From the NCBI GenBank assembly GCA_902806575.1, contig CADCXD010000005.1, forward strand, positions 3,968,001 through 4,032,000: DNA of 64,000 nucleotides, read 5' to 3'. The notes under the pieces are model-generated. The model worked only from the letters and a program-made list of their open reading frames with translations, was not told the origin of the DNA and made no database searches. Each line of letters opens with the position of its first letter. The stretch's first letter is position 1. The position numbers and the translations under genes are program-made. Origin of the DNA: Jackrogersella multiformis. Taxonomy: Eukaryota > Ascomycota > Sordariomycetes > Xylariales > Hypoxylaceae. Of this stretch, positions 23,533 to 36,530 are shown piece by piece.

Positions 23533-24644
23533 ATGGCACTTCCAGACCCAGTCTACATTTTCCGGCCCATGACCCCTCTCGCATTTTTGACTCAATGGTT
23601 CACCATGATGGTTAATGGCTCCTTTATGGCCATGATATCGACGAATTGGAATGGTGTTTTCCCAACAGGCACTCCCGTTAAGAGAGTATGGACGGGGATT
23701 TGGCCTATTGATTACGTGACTGGTCTTCTTGTGGTATTCTTTGGCTCCGTCATCAACCTAGCCGACTTATCTGACGCCGGGCCGCTACTGATGCTCATTG
23801 ATCTGGTCTTCGTTCTCGTTGTTTTCAATATGATGACTCTTGTTGAGGACCGACGAAACAGGAAGACAGGCCCGCTACGATAGTAAGCACTCTATGTATC
23901 CTTGCCCATCCTCTGCCTACGGGACTAACCAGTTTCAGTCCTGCCAACTGGCAATTCATTTGGAACTGGTGCGGTGCGGCCGCAATCTTACCGATTTATC
24001 TGCATTTATATTTCAAGAAGCGGTCGACGCAAAGCCCTCGCGTGCCTAAATCCCAGGCACAGGCTCTGCCTTTCACTTCTATCTGGAGCTTGTTAATTTC
24101 GCTTCCCCTGCTTGTTCCGGGAGCAATCGGTGCTACCCCGTTCCAAATTCAGGACGCAGCGGTTTTCTGGTTCTTCGCACCTCTAACTCTAGGTCCGTTC
24201 CAAGACCTAGTCAGTTACATTGTCTCAAGCCAGTATTATAAGGGACTAGCAAGCCCAGTGAAAGTAGCATACTGGATAGTGGGCTTGATTAGTGGTATCG
24301 TCCGTATTGGCGTTCTGGTGTATGCCTATCTCTCGCCAGAAATTTCTTGGAGCAGGATCTATTTGCCCAACTACAGCCTCATTCAGGGTGGTCCTAACTT
24401 GCTCACCGAGGGTGCTATGATCTTTATGCAGTGGGATCTTCTGATCATCTCCCTCGCTGTCATTACTCTCGGGGTCTACATGCTCCGATCTGCATCCTCT
24501 GCCCGGAACTCGCGAAATGAACGTCCATTGTTGAAGTTTGCAGCCATCACTGCCATTGCCGGCCCTGGAACGGGAATGGTTTGGCTACTTTGTAGGAAGG
24601 AAATGGAGATGGATGCTGCGGAGGCCTTGAGCAAGAGGTCCTAA
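23533..24644 (+). CDS. Polytopic integral membrane protein, possible epoxide-opening/cyclising enzyme
   Basis: Exons 23533-23882 and 23939-24644 give 351 aa. Hydrophobic segments lie at about residues 16-34, 61-77, 84-101, 124-140, 164-182, 189-207, 225-247, 276-298 and 315-334, so about nine membrane passes and no signal peptide. Acidic or polar residues occur at membrane edges (Asp60, Asp79, Asp81, Asp90, Glu105, Asp106, Asp107, Asp189, Asp206, Glu274, Asp283). The size and layout resemble the membrane-bound cyclases/hydrolases of fungal meroterpenoid and polyene-epoxide pathways (AscI/MacJ-like group); this is from general memory, not an alignment. Its position between an FMO and the PKS, with a PaxM-like epoxidase across the PKS, supports that idea. 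A transporter-like or unknown function remains possible. Confidence 0.72.
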
Positions 24645-26180
24645 CCGGGTTCTGATCTAACGGATCCAAATAATATGATCTACGAGAAAGCTGACTTGGG
24701 GAGGTCTCAAGGGAGTAACGAGGTAGTCAATCATACTTATGGACATGTCATATTATGAGTACGCTGGTAGGAAGTTGAATGAAGACTCCTGAAATCCTTT
24801 TTTCTAGGACAAGGGTTCAGGTTTAAACTTATATAGAGGCACATAATAATGTATCTAGGGGAAATTGTATTTAGGTAGGTAGGGGTAGATTACGAGTCTT
24901 CATGAATCATAAACACTACATAAGTTACTTGCTTGCCTCTGAGGCTATAAAAAATATAATAATAATTAAGCTTTAACTGAGATTGACTTAGCATAAAGTT
25001 GCTAACATAGTGTCTTACTCGTTCTTGATAAATATGAAGATCACCTACGGAGGTACCTTAGAGGGTCATTTTTCTCACTGGAGCCCCTCTGCACACCCGC
25101 AATCACCCCCTAAATTACCTCTATTTTGGTGTCATCCGACACATAAAGAGGTAGGCAGGTAGTCTGCAAACATTTTGTAAAAGGCGACGCCTCAGTAGCT
25201 ACAGCGCATCGCTTTTCAAGTAAAAGAGTTTACAAGACGTTTGGCATCTTCGACCAAACTCCTTCTACTGATGTTATCGCCGGACCAACAAAGTTCCAAT
25301 TGTAGTTAGTGACGGATTTGTGGCTAGGTAGTCAGACGTCGTCACTCCGCCCCTTTCTTTCGCAGGACTATTCCGATATCATCCTGCGCGGCGATTCGGC
25401 TTGTTTGCCGCGCAGTGATCAATTTTCTTACACCCTGGTCTCGGAGTCAAGCGGGCGGCCTATAATCCTTCAATATCTTTTCTATCCTCACCTCAACCCT
25501 CGAGATCTGCCCTCTTGAGAATTGAGACAGTGCGCCGTCTGACTTCCTTTCTACAGTGTAAGCATGATCCTAATCTAGGTGCGTAAATAGGCGAGTGATA
25601 TCTCCGTTGCATCGTTAGGAGGTAGCCCTAGCCTTCGCTACGGGTGTACAGAACTAGACCACGTAGACAGGGCCACTATTACATTACGAATGGCTTGAAC
25701 GCATCTTTCATTTCCGCCTTTGTAACCTGCGTTCGGAATTCTAAGACCGTGATATCCCGTTATCAATCAGGGGCCATCGCGTGTAGAAGTCCGGCGACGT
25801 CGGACCTCAACTCATGCGCCTCATTCCATCTAGCCCACCTTATCTAATTACCCTATTTCGTTGCACTAGCTAGACGGCGTCGACCTTCCGACCGCTCAGA
25901 CGGCCTTCTCAAGGAATGAGGGTGCTATTGCGGCATCCTTTCGACGTGACTGCGACAATAGCGGCTATCCGAGACGTCTCATGGGGCCTAGGCTCTCGGC
26001 AGGGTAATGTATCTGACGAGCGGCCTACTGATATCGCTATAATAGCCTCGCTGTCTTTGCATTTGAACATGCAATTCCATCACGATATCAGCCCACCCAG
26101 TCCCGACAGCAGAGCACCCTACGGACAAACCCAACTCTTGAGTTTTTCGTCCACCAAGTATTCTGCCTATACTCACCACA
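24645..26180. promoter_or_regulatory. 1.5-kb region upstream of the PKS
   Basis: No gene seen. The region includes a polypyrimidine-rich stretch and the presumed PKS promoter. Short open frames at 25916-26284 and around 25.3-25.8 kb have no family character. Confidence 0.45.
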
Positions 26181-29100
26181 ATGCCTGCACTAATCAGGAG
26201 TTCCAGCTCCTCTTCTCAATCATCTTACGATCGGCTGCCCATGAATGGCCACGAGCTTCCAACTCCAGACACTGCAGCGTCTAGCACCAGCTCATCCAAT
26301 GGGACAGGCGAGTACCCGGCCTTGTCCTTTCCCGGCTATGCCGAGAAGCCGCTTGATGAACAGCTAGAGCCGATTGCCGTGGTTGGAATGGGTAGGTCTT
26401 GCAAACGAGAATCTCCTTTGCTGCTAGACACCTAGATGGCTAACGAGTGATTATAGGTTGCCGGTTGCCTGGAGACGTAAATTCCCCCTCGGAATTCTGG
26501 GACCTGTTGATGGAGAAGCGCTCAGGCCAAACGCCCAAGGTCCCCAAGTCTCGGTTTAATATCGACGCGCATATACATGAGAACAACGATCGACCCGGCA
26601 GCTTCGCCGTGCTAGGTGGGTACTTCCTGAACGGCGAGCTGTCCGATTTCGATCCTGGTCTATTCGGTATCACACCTGTGGAAGCCATGTGGATGGATCC
26701 TCAGCAGCGAAAGCTCCTCGAGGTCGTATACGAAGCCTTAGAATCTGGGGGTATCTCTCTCGACAAGATCTCGGGTACACGCACCGCCGTCTTCGCTGCC
26801 AGTTTCACGGCTGACTGGCAGCAGATGGCGTTCAAAGAGCTTTCTTTCCGCCACAGCTTGGCTGCGACTGGCGTGGATCCCGGTCTTATTAGTAACCGTA
26901 TCAGCCACGTCTTTAACCTAAACGGTCCCAGCAGTACGTACCCCAGAACTCCGCTCCTAAGACTGGAAGAAGTTTTACTAATTTTGGATGATGGATAGTC
27001 ATGTGTAATACGGCATGTTCCTCGTCTGTCTATGCCTTGCACAACGCGTGCAATGCCCTGCGAAACCGTGAGGCTGAAGGTGCGATTGTTGGCGGTGTTA
27101 ACTTGATTATCACCGTCGACCAGCATATGAACACTGCTAAGCTCGGTGTCCTATCACCTACATCTACTTGCCACACATTCAACGCAGATGCCGACGGGTA
27201 CGGCCGTGCAGATGCGGTCGGTGCCGTTTATCTCAAGCGCCTCACTGATGCTATTCGAGATGGTGACCCGATCCGTGGTGTCATTCGGTCTAGCGCCACG
27301 AATTCGAACGGCAAAGTCCCTGCTGCCGGTATAACACATCCCAACCGTGACGGCCAGGCCAATGTTATCGCAGCGGCTTACGAACGGGGAGGTGACCTTG
27401 ACCCTCGTTTGACCGGCTACTTTGAATGTCATGGAACTGGCACAGCCGTTGGAGACCCGCTTGAGGTCAACGCCGTTTCGATGGCTATGAATAAAAATCG
27501 GCAGCCGGGTGAAGAGCCATTGCTCATCGGTGCAGTGGGTGCTCTCAATTAACATATCCCGTCTTGACGTATTCGAATAACCCTAATCCCTGTTTAACAT
27601 AGGTTAAGCCCAATATTGGCCATAGCGAAGCAGCAAGTGGTATTTCTGCCCTGATTAAAGCTATCCTGATCGCCGAGCGCGGCATCATCCCGGCGACCCG
27701 CGGCGTCAACTCGCCTAGCCCTGCCATTAAATGGGACGAATGGAAGGTCAAAGTGTCCACTGATGCCGTGCCGTTCCCCCGGGAACTCCCCGTGCGTCGT
27801 GTGTCCATAAACAGCTTTGGCTATGGAGGCACGAACGCCCACGTTATTGTTGAGTGCACCCAGTCCCTATCTAGACACGCACCAACCTACACGTATCTCG
27901 ACAGGTGGACGCAGCAGCAAAAGTTCACCGGTCGCCGCAGGACCGTAGAGCGTAAACGTCCTTTCCTGCTCCCCTTTTCGGCTCATGACAAGGCTACTCT
28001 TCGTCGCAATATCGAAGCCCACGCAAAGGTCGCAACTAAGTATAATTTGTTTGATCTTTCGTACACACTTGGAAGCCGGCGCAGCTCTTTACCTAGCAAG
28101 GCCTTCACCGTCGCTAGCTATAGCACTTTAAGTACTGTCTTCGACAATGTCAACGAGAACTTCACATTTGCGGACAAGAAAAGTATCCGTTCTGTTGGGT
28201 TCGTTTTCACCGGTCAGGGGGCTCAGTGGGCGCGTATGGGTGCCGAGCTGATGGCGTACTGCCCCAGATTTCTTCGTTCGATACGTTCCCTTGATCTAGT
28301 TCTCGAAGACCTACACGACGGTCCGGAATGGTCAATCGAGGACGTCCTACTCGAGTTTGCAGAGACCTCTCCGGTGAATGATGCTGAATTCTCCCAGCCG
28401 CTATGCACTGCTATTCAAGTTGCCATGGTGCAGTTACTCGCATCTTGGGGCATCCGTCCAGTTGCTACCATTGGTCATTCATCTGGTGAAATGGCAGCTG
28501 CTTATGCAGCAGGGCTGATTCCTGCCGACGAGGCCATCATCGCCGCCTATTATCGTGGTCAGGTCGCCAAGGACGTCAAAACAAGAGGAGCCATGATGGC
28601 TGTAGGCCTTGGCGCGGAGGCTGTAGAGCCTTACCTTGCTAAAGTGGAGGGGAAGGTTGTTGTCGCGTGCCACAATTCCCCTTCCCTGGTGACCCTATCC
28701 GGGGATAACGATGCTATTGAAGCCGTGAAAGTTGAGCTTGATGCCGCCGGTGTATTTGCTCGCCCAGTCAAGACTAATGGCAAAGCTTATCATTCGCATC
28801 ATATGGATCTCGTGGCCCTAAAGTACGAGAAGCTCCTCCGCGCAGCAAGGGCGTCACGTAAAGTCAGCCTACCCCTCGCTACAACTGCTAGGATGGTTTC
28901 GTCGGTCACGAATACAATCCTCCCTGCCCAAATCGCCTTAGACGAGAAATACTGGAGCGCCAACTTGCGAAGCCCTGTTTTGTTCAATCAGGCTGCACAA
29001 ACTATACTGTCATCCGAAGAATTTTCGGACGTCGACCTGTTCATCGAGGTTGGCCCCCACTCAGCTATGGCTGGTCCTATCCAGCAGATAAAGGCGAATA

Positions 29101-32100
29101 TGAAGGCTGAAAGTATCGAATATGTTCCCACGTTGCTGAGGGGTAATAACTGTGCCGCTCAACTTTTCAAGGTCGCCGGTGAGATGTTCCTGCGTAGCTA
29201 CCCAGTTGACATGGAGAAGGTGAGCAGTGCCTATGTCGAAGAAATATCGGCCAATGGGAAGTCGGTGAAGGGCTCAACAATCGTGGACCTACCTCCCTAC
29301 CAGTGGAATTATACTCGGCCGTTTTGGGCTGAGAGCCGCAGCAGTCGCGAACAGAGGCAACCCAAATTCCCCCGACACGACGTGCTTGGCCAGCTTGTCA
29401 TTGGAAACTCGCTGGCGGAGCCTACTTGGCGTAATGTTCTTCGAATACGCGATCTGCCTTGGCTCAAGCACCACCACTTAGGCGGCGAATCTGTCTTCCC
29501 TGCCGCAGGTTACTTTTCTATGGCTATCGAAGCCATCCGGCAAATCAATGAGTTAAAAGATACGCCCGTCGCGATCGAGAACTACGTGCTACGTGACGTG
29601 TCAATCAAAACGGCACTAGTGACCCCAGACAACGATGACGGTATCGAAGTAATGATGAATATGCGGTCGTCGGCACATGGCAATAACTGGTGGGACTGGA
29701 GCGTGTCGTCGGTTGATAGCGAGGGTGTTAAAAAAGACCATATGTCGGGTTCCATTGGCATCAACACCCGCCCTCGTGGGAAGGCAGCACGTCAAATTCC
29801 CGACTTTCCGCAACGCGCCACTGGTAAGGCCTGGAACCAGGCACTCCGCGAAGTTGGCTTTGATTATGGTACGACTTTCCAAGATATGGACGACATCCGG
29901 TTCGATGGTAAGCGGTATCAGGCTGCCTGCACTACCAACATCAAGCAAGTCGTTATGGAGAATCTCGGCGAGTCGCGATACGTACTCCACCCAGCATCAA
30001 TTGACTCAACTCTGCAGCTCTGCATCGCCGCCATTTATGCCGGTCGTACTAACGCCATGGACTGTGGTGTTGTACCTGTCTCCGTTGACGAAGTTGTTAT
30101 CTGGCCACCCACTGAGCAGCAACTCAAGGCCAAAAAGGCGAACGCCTACGCCGTTGTACACCGTCGTGGCATCCGTACCTCGGAAAGCACCGTGCAGATG
30201 ACAGCAGAGGATGGCGAGATGATCATGGAGATCGTCAATATGCGGGCCACTGCCTATGAAGCAGCAGTACCTCAAAAGGCCGATAGTGCCCTCGAGGACG
30301 CCCCCTATGGCGAGATGACTTGGGGGCTTGATTTTGACACCGTGGAAAACAGGGATGGCTTGGAAACGCCTGAACTAGTGAACCTGGCTTTGTTCAAATA
30401 TCCTAACTTTAGGGTCATCGAGCTGGGCGCGACGAACGCGCCTCACATCCTCCACAAGAATCCCCGAGCTCAATACACCATTGTCGTGTCCTCAGACGAG
30501 GAAAGTGAAGCTGTGAAAGCAGTCATCACCAGGTATCACAACGCCAAGATTATTACTGTAGACCCATCTGAGGACCTTGAGTTGCAGGGTTTAAAGAAGG
30601 AGTCATACGACATTCTGGTCGCTAGTCAAGAAAAGGAATTAACACCCAAGTTATGCCACGTGCTTAAGGGTGGTGCCTGTGATATCAACTCCGAAGTTGT
30701 CATTGCCATGGCTAGTAACGAGAAGCCGGAAGGCGGCGAACGGTCGGTGCAGCTGGTTTACCGCAACAGCGAAATTCCCATTCTTTTTAAAGTGAAGACA
30801 GCACTTGAGGCTCTTTCATGGGACGTCGATGTCGTCAATTTGGAGGCCTCCCTCGAATCATCCATTTCCGAGCACGCCATAATCCTCGCTGACTTTGAAA
30901 GTCCTCTCCTGTTCACCTGCAGTGAGCTCGAATTTTCCGCGGTTCAGAATATTATAGCCAAGACTTCCTCGCTGCTCTGGGTTAGTACTGGCGCCCTTCT
31001 CGAGGGTAAGAAACCCGAGTATGCGATGGTATCCGGTCTTGCTCGCACAATAACGTCTGAACAAGCTTCACTCGACTTCCGCGTCCTCGATCTTGACGTC
31101 GATACAGTCACCCCAGAGTTAATTACCGATTCAGTTACAAGGGTTGCGCTATTACAAGCAGCTAAAACTGAAAGGCTACCGGAGCGGGAATTCTGTGTCT
31201 CGAATGGAAAGACTTATATTAGCCGTCTCGCTCGCCACCATGCCTTAAACAGCATTTACAATTCCTCTAGCAAGTCCGAGTCAAAGCATTTTATTCCGGG
31301 CGACCGGATCTCTGGTAAAATATTAAGAAACAAGGTCGTATTCCAGCAGGAAGTTCCCGAAGATGTCCGGCCAGGCTATGTCGAAGTCCAGATTCAAAGC
31401 AGCGGTCTGACAAAAGAGGGCGTGTTAGCCATAACAGGTTCCGACTATGCGACCATGTTCAGCCACGAAATCGGCGGCGTCGTAAAGCGGGTTGGACTCG
31501 GAGTGTCTGGTCTCGAGGCTGGCGACAGGGTTGTGGGTTTCAACATCGGTCATTTCGATAGTTATCAGCAAGTCCCAGTGACAATGCTGCAAAAGCTCGA
31601 AGAAGGGGATGATATGGAAAATATTGTCAGCGCTTTGACGGCCTATGCTGCCGCCTTTCACGGTCTCGAGACCCTCGCTTCTGTGAAAGAAGGGGAAAAT
31701 GTCCTTGTCTTAAATAATTCCGGGTTTGCCGGTGCTGCCGCCATCAAGGTCGCCCAACTGAAGAAAGCTGTTCCATATGTCGTAGCGCAGACTGATGCTG
31801 AGTTTGACTTTCTTCAAGCCCAGTTTGGCGTGGACGATAGTCACATCTTCAACCTATCAGAAGGGCTTGTTTCGGAACGCCTAGAAGGTCTCACTAACGG
31901 CCACGGGGCTGATATCGTCTTCAGCGCCGGAAGTGTTGACAGTGGAATGGCCCATGAAGCATGGCGATCGATTGCCTCGCTTGGCCGTTTTCTCGACAGC
32001 GGCCGAAAAGTCAACCTCGGCCGAAGCGTTTTGGACGGTATCCCAATCCACCGCAGTGCTAGCTACATGCCATTCGACATTCTCGAGGTTCAACAGTCTC

Positions 32101-33513
32101 GACCGGGGGAGTTGTCTAAAGCACTACCGACCATTGTCGATATGTCGAAGCGCGGATTGATCGTTACCCCTGGGGCGATCAAGCCCATAAATCTTGCTGG
32201 CCTCAATGAGGCGGTATCCGCTTCCTCCGATATTTTTGGTGCCAGCAAGTTTATCGTACAATTCCAGACATCTGAAGAGCCTATCCAAACCTTGGCGACC
32301 CGACCTAAGCTCCAATTCAGCCCCGACTCATCATATCTACTCGTTGGTTGCCTAGGCGGCCTCGGACGTAGTCTTACTTCGTGGATGATGGAGTCCGGCG
32401 CTCGCAGATTCACATTCCTTTCCCGTTCGGGTGCTGACTCAAAGTACGCTGCGCAACTTGTCGGGGACCTCGAGGCCGCCGGCGCATTCGTCCAGATTGT
32501 CCGCGGCGATGTTACGTCGCGTGAAGACGTCGTTCGCGCCGTTAACGGGATTTCACCGCAATACCCAATCAAGGGTGTTGTACACGCCGCCATGGTTTTA
32601 AGAGTAAGTTTAATTCAATATCGTTCCATGTTTAGCATAAAAAACATACCTGACTAATATTATGCAGGACGGTCTCTTCCACTCGATGACATATGAGGCT
32701 TGGAGGCAATCAACCCAGCCCAAGGTCATTGGCGCCAAGAATCTTCATTCGGTCCTAGCCAGCACGCCTCTCGATTTCTTCATCATGACCAGCTCTGTTT
32801 CTGGCATCCTCGGTACGCCAGGTCAGAGTAACTACGCGGCCGCCAACTCATACCTTGACTCTCTTGCGAGATGTCGCTTGATCAGTCACAATGCTGCGAC
32901 CTCTGTCGTTTTACCGATGGTTCTAGGTGTCGGAGTCGTCGCCGAAAATGCCGAACTCGAAGACTCCCTCAAACGCAAGGGGATGTATGGTATTGATGAG
33001 GAACATCTCCTTGAGAGCTTCGAGGCCGCCATGATTTCAAATACTCTAGAACAAGTTCCCGATCACGTAGTTGCAGGCCTCGATCCTGCGAAGCTGCAAA
33101 AGGCCGCCAACGACGCTGCTTCGACTGATAGCTTCTGGCTTGAGGATGCCCGCTTCAGTCATGTCGTTCACGCCATAAATTCATCGGCGGACGACACTAC
33201 TGGGGGGGCTAATAGCCAGAGCATCCTAGCCACCATCAAGACGGCTAGGTCTATTGCGGAAGCAATTTCGACAGTGAACGAGCACTTCGCTGATAAGTTA
33301 GCACGTATGCTAATGCTCAACGGTGAAGACGTCGATCCTGATGTCGGATCGATTGCTTCGTACGGTATTGACTCGATGATCGGCGCCGAGCTTCGCAATT
33401 GGATATTCAAGGAGTATCGTATGGATATTCCTTTCCAGCAGCTTCTCGGACCAAATTTGACCATTGCCAAGTTTGCTGCTCAGGTATGCGCAGCCCAAGG
33501 GGTTGAGGCTTGA
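26181..33513 (+). CDS. Highly reducing type I polyketide synthase, KS-AT-DH-(cMT remnant)-ER(degenerate)-KR-ACP
   Basis: Iterative HR-PKS of 2356 aa from exons 26181-26391, 26457-26933, 26999-27534, 27603-32603 and 32668-33513. KS: Cys236 in NTACSSS, His374 in ECHGTGT, His415 in NIGHSE. AT (about 609-917): Ser701 in GHSSGE. DH (about 998-1290): His1032 in WLKHHHLGG and Asp1209 in HPASIDSTLQ. Residues 1300-1640 carry only VIELGATNAPHI where a cMT would have its SAM motif, and are too short for a methyltransferase. ER (about 1641-1964) has NNSGFAGAAA at 1780-1789 instead of a clean glycine-rich NADPH loop. KR: GCLGGLGRS near 1990, SSVSG, Tyr2131 in SNYAAANSYLD. ACP: Ser2311 in GIDSM. There is no TE or release domain. 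It is expected to make a mostly unsaturated, unmethylated chain. Product unknown; neighbours are flavoenzymes. Confidence 0.95.
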
Positions 33514-34890
33514 GGATATGAATATGACTCAACCCCTTTTCATAGCGGAGTTGTCGGAATGGACCTCGGGAATGTTTTGACTTAGATGAATATCCTTCCA
33601 TGTCATCTACACAGAAACTCGACCTTTGGGGGTCCACAGCTTAGAACCATTGGGAAATTGAATTTTGTACAGATATTTCCTTTGTATACCTAGTAAATAT
33701 AGTATTTCAACGCGCTATGAAGTTGTAAGTGTGAAGCTTAACCTCGACTGCCATGTACCTAGGCTGCTAGGGTAGGTGATGTTGATGTTGTTCTTAGGTT
33801 TTGACTTTCATCTCTAAACGCACAGGTTCCACTCATACCCTTGATTACATAATACCCCACAGTGCCTAAGGACTCAAAATCGTAATACAAGAAAGTGGAG
33901 TTCTGGATTAGTCAGGATCGACTAATCACAAAATACCTGCAGCATAACGCCAGACTGTGCGAAAATCGTAGTAATAACGCTAGCTTATACAGCGGAACTA
34001 TTATCCCCTCATTCCTTAATCAGCACTACTACCAACCAAAAACACGTGAAAGCGACCTAAATAAATAGGTCAAGGGATAGAAAACCCATGGTGTAATTAC
34101 TAATATTTACACACGACCTACATAACATTATTCTACTTACGTACGAAGTACATTTAAATTCTCCCTACTGCTCAACCTACATACTGGTAAAGTGTCAAGC
34201 ACAAGATCCGCTATGACAGTATGAGTATAATAATTTCAAAATATGAATGTCTCTTTCTAAAATACTGTCACCTACCTATATCGTATATTGCATATAATTA
34301 GCCGCCCTACTCAGCTCTAGTTACTAAGTTAATACTTGAGACTTAACTAACCATGTAATATAAGCTCAAGGTTGCGAGGTTCCGTGCAAGTTAAAAAGGA
34401 TTCACAATGAAAGTCTACGGATCACTACTGGTTTCCAGATTGACCAGTCGAAAGATAATATATATAAAACGTATACTAAGTATAAAAATAGGCGCCGTCG
34501 CATTCTTGAATTCGGGGAACTCGCTCCGAGAAAGTCGGAAGGTATCGGCCGGCACTCCGGATTCCGGACTCCGGACTCCAGTTTCCGCGATATCCGTTCA
34601 GGACTTTTCGGGCCACCTTTCCGTCTCATGTCCAGTCGTCACAACCTCGATGTTATCATCAACATCTCGATTAAGAATCCCACTCCTCATTCCTTCCCTT
34701 GAATCGTTCGGTGTGTCGAGACGGGCTTTTCAAGTGCGAAACCCCAATATTACACACCTCGCCACCTTAAAACAGCAACACTTTTACATCGACGAACAAA
34801 TGACAAGTCAAGCTCTAAATAAGATCCCAATCACCGCTATGAAGTTCTCTCAGCGCATTCACAAGACGATGCTGTTTCTTATTCGCAACT
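33514..34890. other. Intergenic between the PKS and the FAD monooxygenase
   Basis: The region holds the PKS 3' flank and the promoter of the downstream FAD gene. A tandem GGACTCC/GGATTCC-like stretch lies at about 34550-34580. The open frame 34407-34904 overlaps the start of the next gene and looks non-coding. Confidence 0.5.
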
Positions 34891-36530
34891 ATGGCCCAGC
34901 TTGAGCGTCCTTTTCGCATCATTGTCGTGGGCGGTGGAGTGGCTGGGCTAGTAGCCTCTGGCTGTCTTCAGAGGCTTGATATCGATCATATCGTCCTTGA
35001 AAGACATTCCGAGATCGCGCCTCCCCTCGGCGCAGGCATTGCCATGTGGCCGCATGCTCTTCGAGTTCTTCAGCAGCTTGGTTGCTTAGATGCTATCAAG
35101 GCTGTCTCCGTACCCCTTAATCGTTTCCAGTGCCGAGGTGCGGACGGATCCTTAGTAGACGACAATGAACTTTACACTCGTGTCCAAGAAAAGTGAGTCC
35201 AACTATATTACACTTGGCATCATGATGTCCCTCTCTCCTTCAATCTTCTACTTCCACTCCTGACCCCGCGTTTAAACCCATCATCTGTTGGCATAGTTAA
35301 CATCCGCTAGCCATGGAATAGGATTTTATCCCCTCGAAAGACGTCAGTTTCTGCAGATACTCTACGATGCGTTGCCCGATAAATCATTCATCAAGACTGG
35401 AGCTGCTGTGGAAGACGTGAAACAATTTGCTGATCGGGTAGAAGTGCGACTCAGCAGTGGAAACGTTGAAATTGGTGATATGGTAATCGGCTGCGATGGT
35501 GTCCATAGCTTGGTGCGAAATATAATGTGGGATCACGCCAGCAAGACCTCCCCTGGACTGATCCGCGCCAAGGAGAAGACAAGTAAGCCATTACTTTGAG
35601 TCAGCGTGATATTGCGAAAATCGAGCGAGAATGATAAGCTCACGTCTCTTAGCTCTGAGAACAGCATTTAAGACCCTTCTCGTCGTAACACCTGCTATTC
35701 CAGAGCTCGGCGAGCGGGACCTTATCACCACCTACAATAAGGGGCTTACGTTCCTAGCTACATCACAGCCCGATGCGGTGTACCTTTTCGTCATTTTCCG
35801 AAACGACAAACCCTTCTCGTGGCCTAAGCAAGAGCACTTTACCGATGATGATGCCCAGGCGCTGGCTGAGATTGTTGCAGATAAGCCTGTCACCGATAAA
35901 ATAGTCTTCGGTGAAGTTTGGAAGCGTCGTGTCCGAGCTTCTGTCGTCTCCCTAGAAGAGGGCATTATGGCGCACTGGCATCATGGTCGAATCGTTCTTG
36001 CTGGTGATGCCGTCCATAAGGTAGGCCGGAAACCGACTGGTCCCCTTATATCCATAGCAGAGTTCACGTTTCTAAAATTCAATGCCATTTAGCTCCATCC
36101 TAATCTAGGTCTCGGCGGTAATTCAGCAATCGAGGGTGTTGCCTCTTTGATCAATAGTATTCATCAGATTATACGGGACACAAGAGGCCCTAAACCGAGC
36201 GGGACGGCTCTCAATATGGCCTTCGCGGCGTATCAGAAGCAACAGCAGCAACGCATGAAGGAACTAGTGGACCTTAGCAGTCTAGTCGCGAACGCGCAGA
36301 CTTATACCACTCCAGCTCACAAGTTTCTAGCTAATTGGGTGCTTCCATTGATAAGTCATAAAGTATTTGCGGATTGGATCGGTGCATATTTTATAGAAGC
36401 ACCTAAGCTCGACTTCATCTCCTCTGAAGGCTTCCCATCGGGCCGTCTATCATGGGGAGGCAATTCAGATGACGAACTCTTCAAAAAGAAGAAGGTGGAA
36501 GACATTGTGGGAACCTCGATCACAGTTTGA
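34891..36530 (+). CDS. FAD-dependent monooxygenase, PaxM/salicylate-hydroxylase-like (epoxidase candidate)
   Basis: Exons 34891-35192, 35311-35582, 35653-36020 and 36093-36530 give 459 aa, all joins in frame. The three class-A flavin monooxygenase motifs are present: GGGVAGLVASGCL (residues 13-25) with VLERHSE for FAD binding, GCDGVHSLVR (DG motif), and LAGDAVHK joined by splicing to LHPNLGLGGNSAIEG (GD motif plus flavin loop). PLERRQFLQILYDAL matches the PaxM-like subgroup, which contains epoxidases of indole-diterpene, meroterpenoid and polyene pathways. The C-terminus has a hydrophobic segment (HKFLANWVLPLI), as is common in the group. It follows the PKS by 1.4 kb in the same direction. 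Best inference: epoxidation of the PKS-derived polyene. A simple aromatic hydroxylase is the alternative. Confidence 0.9.

Noticed and set aside
34407..34904. 165-codon plus-strand open frame before the PaxM-like gene
   Set aside because: Composition is random-like and it overlaps the well-supported start of the FAD monooxygenase at 34891 in another frame.
26181..36530. Meroterpenoid cluster based on the PaxM-like and membrane proteins
   Set aside because: No prenyltransferase, GGPP synthase or NR-PKS is present, so a terpenoid moiety is not supported within the window.
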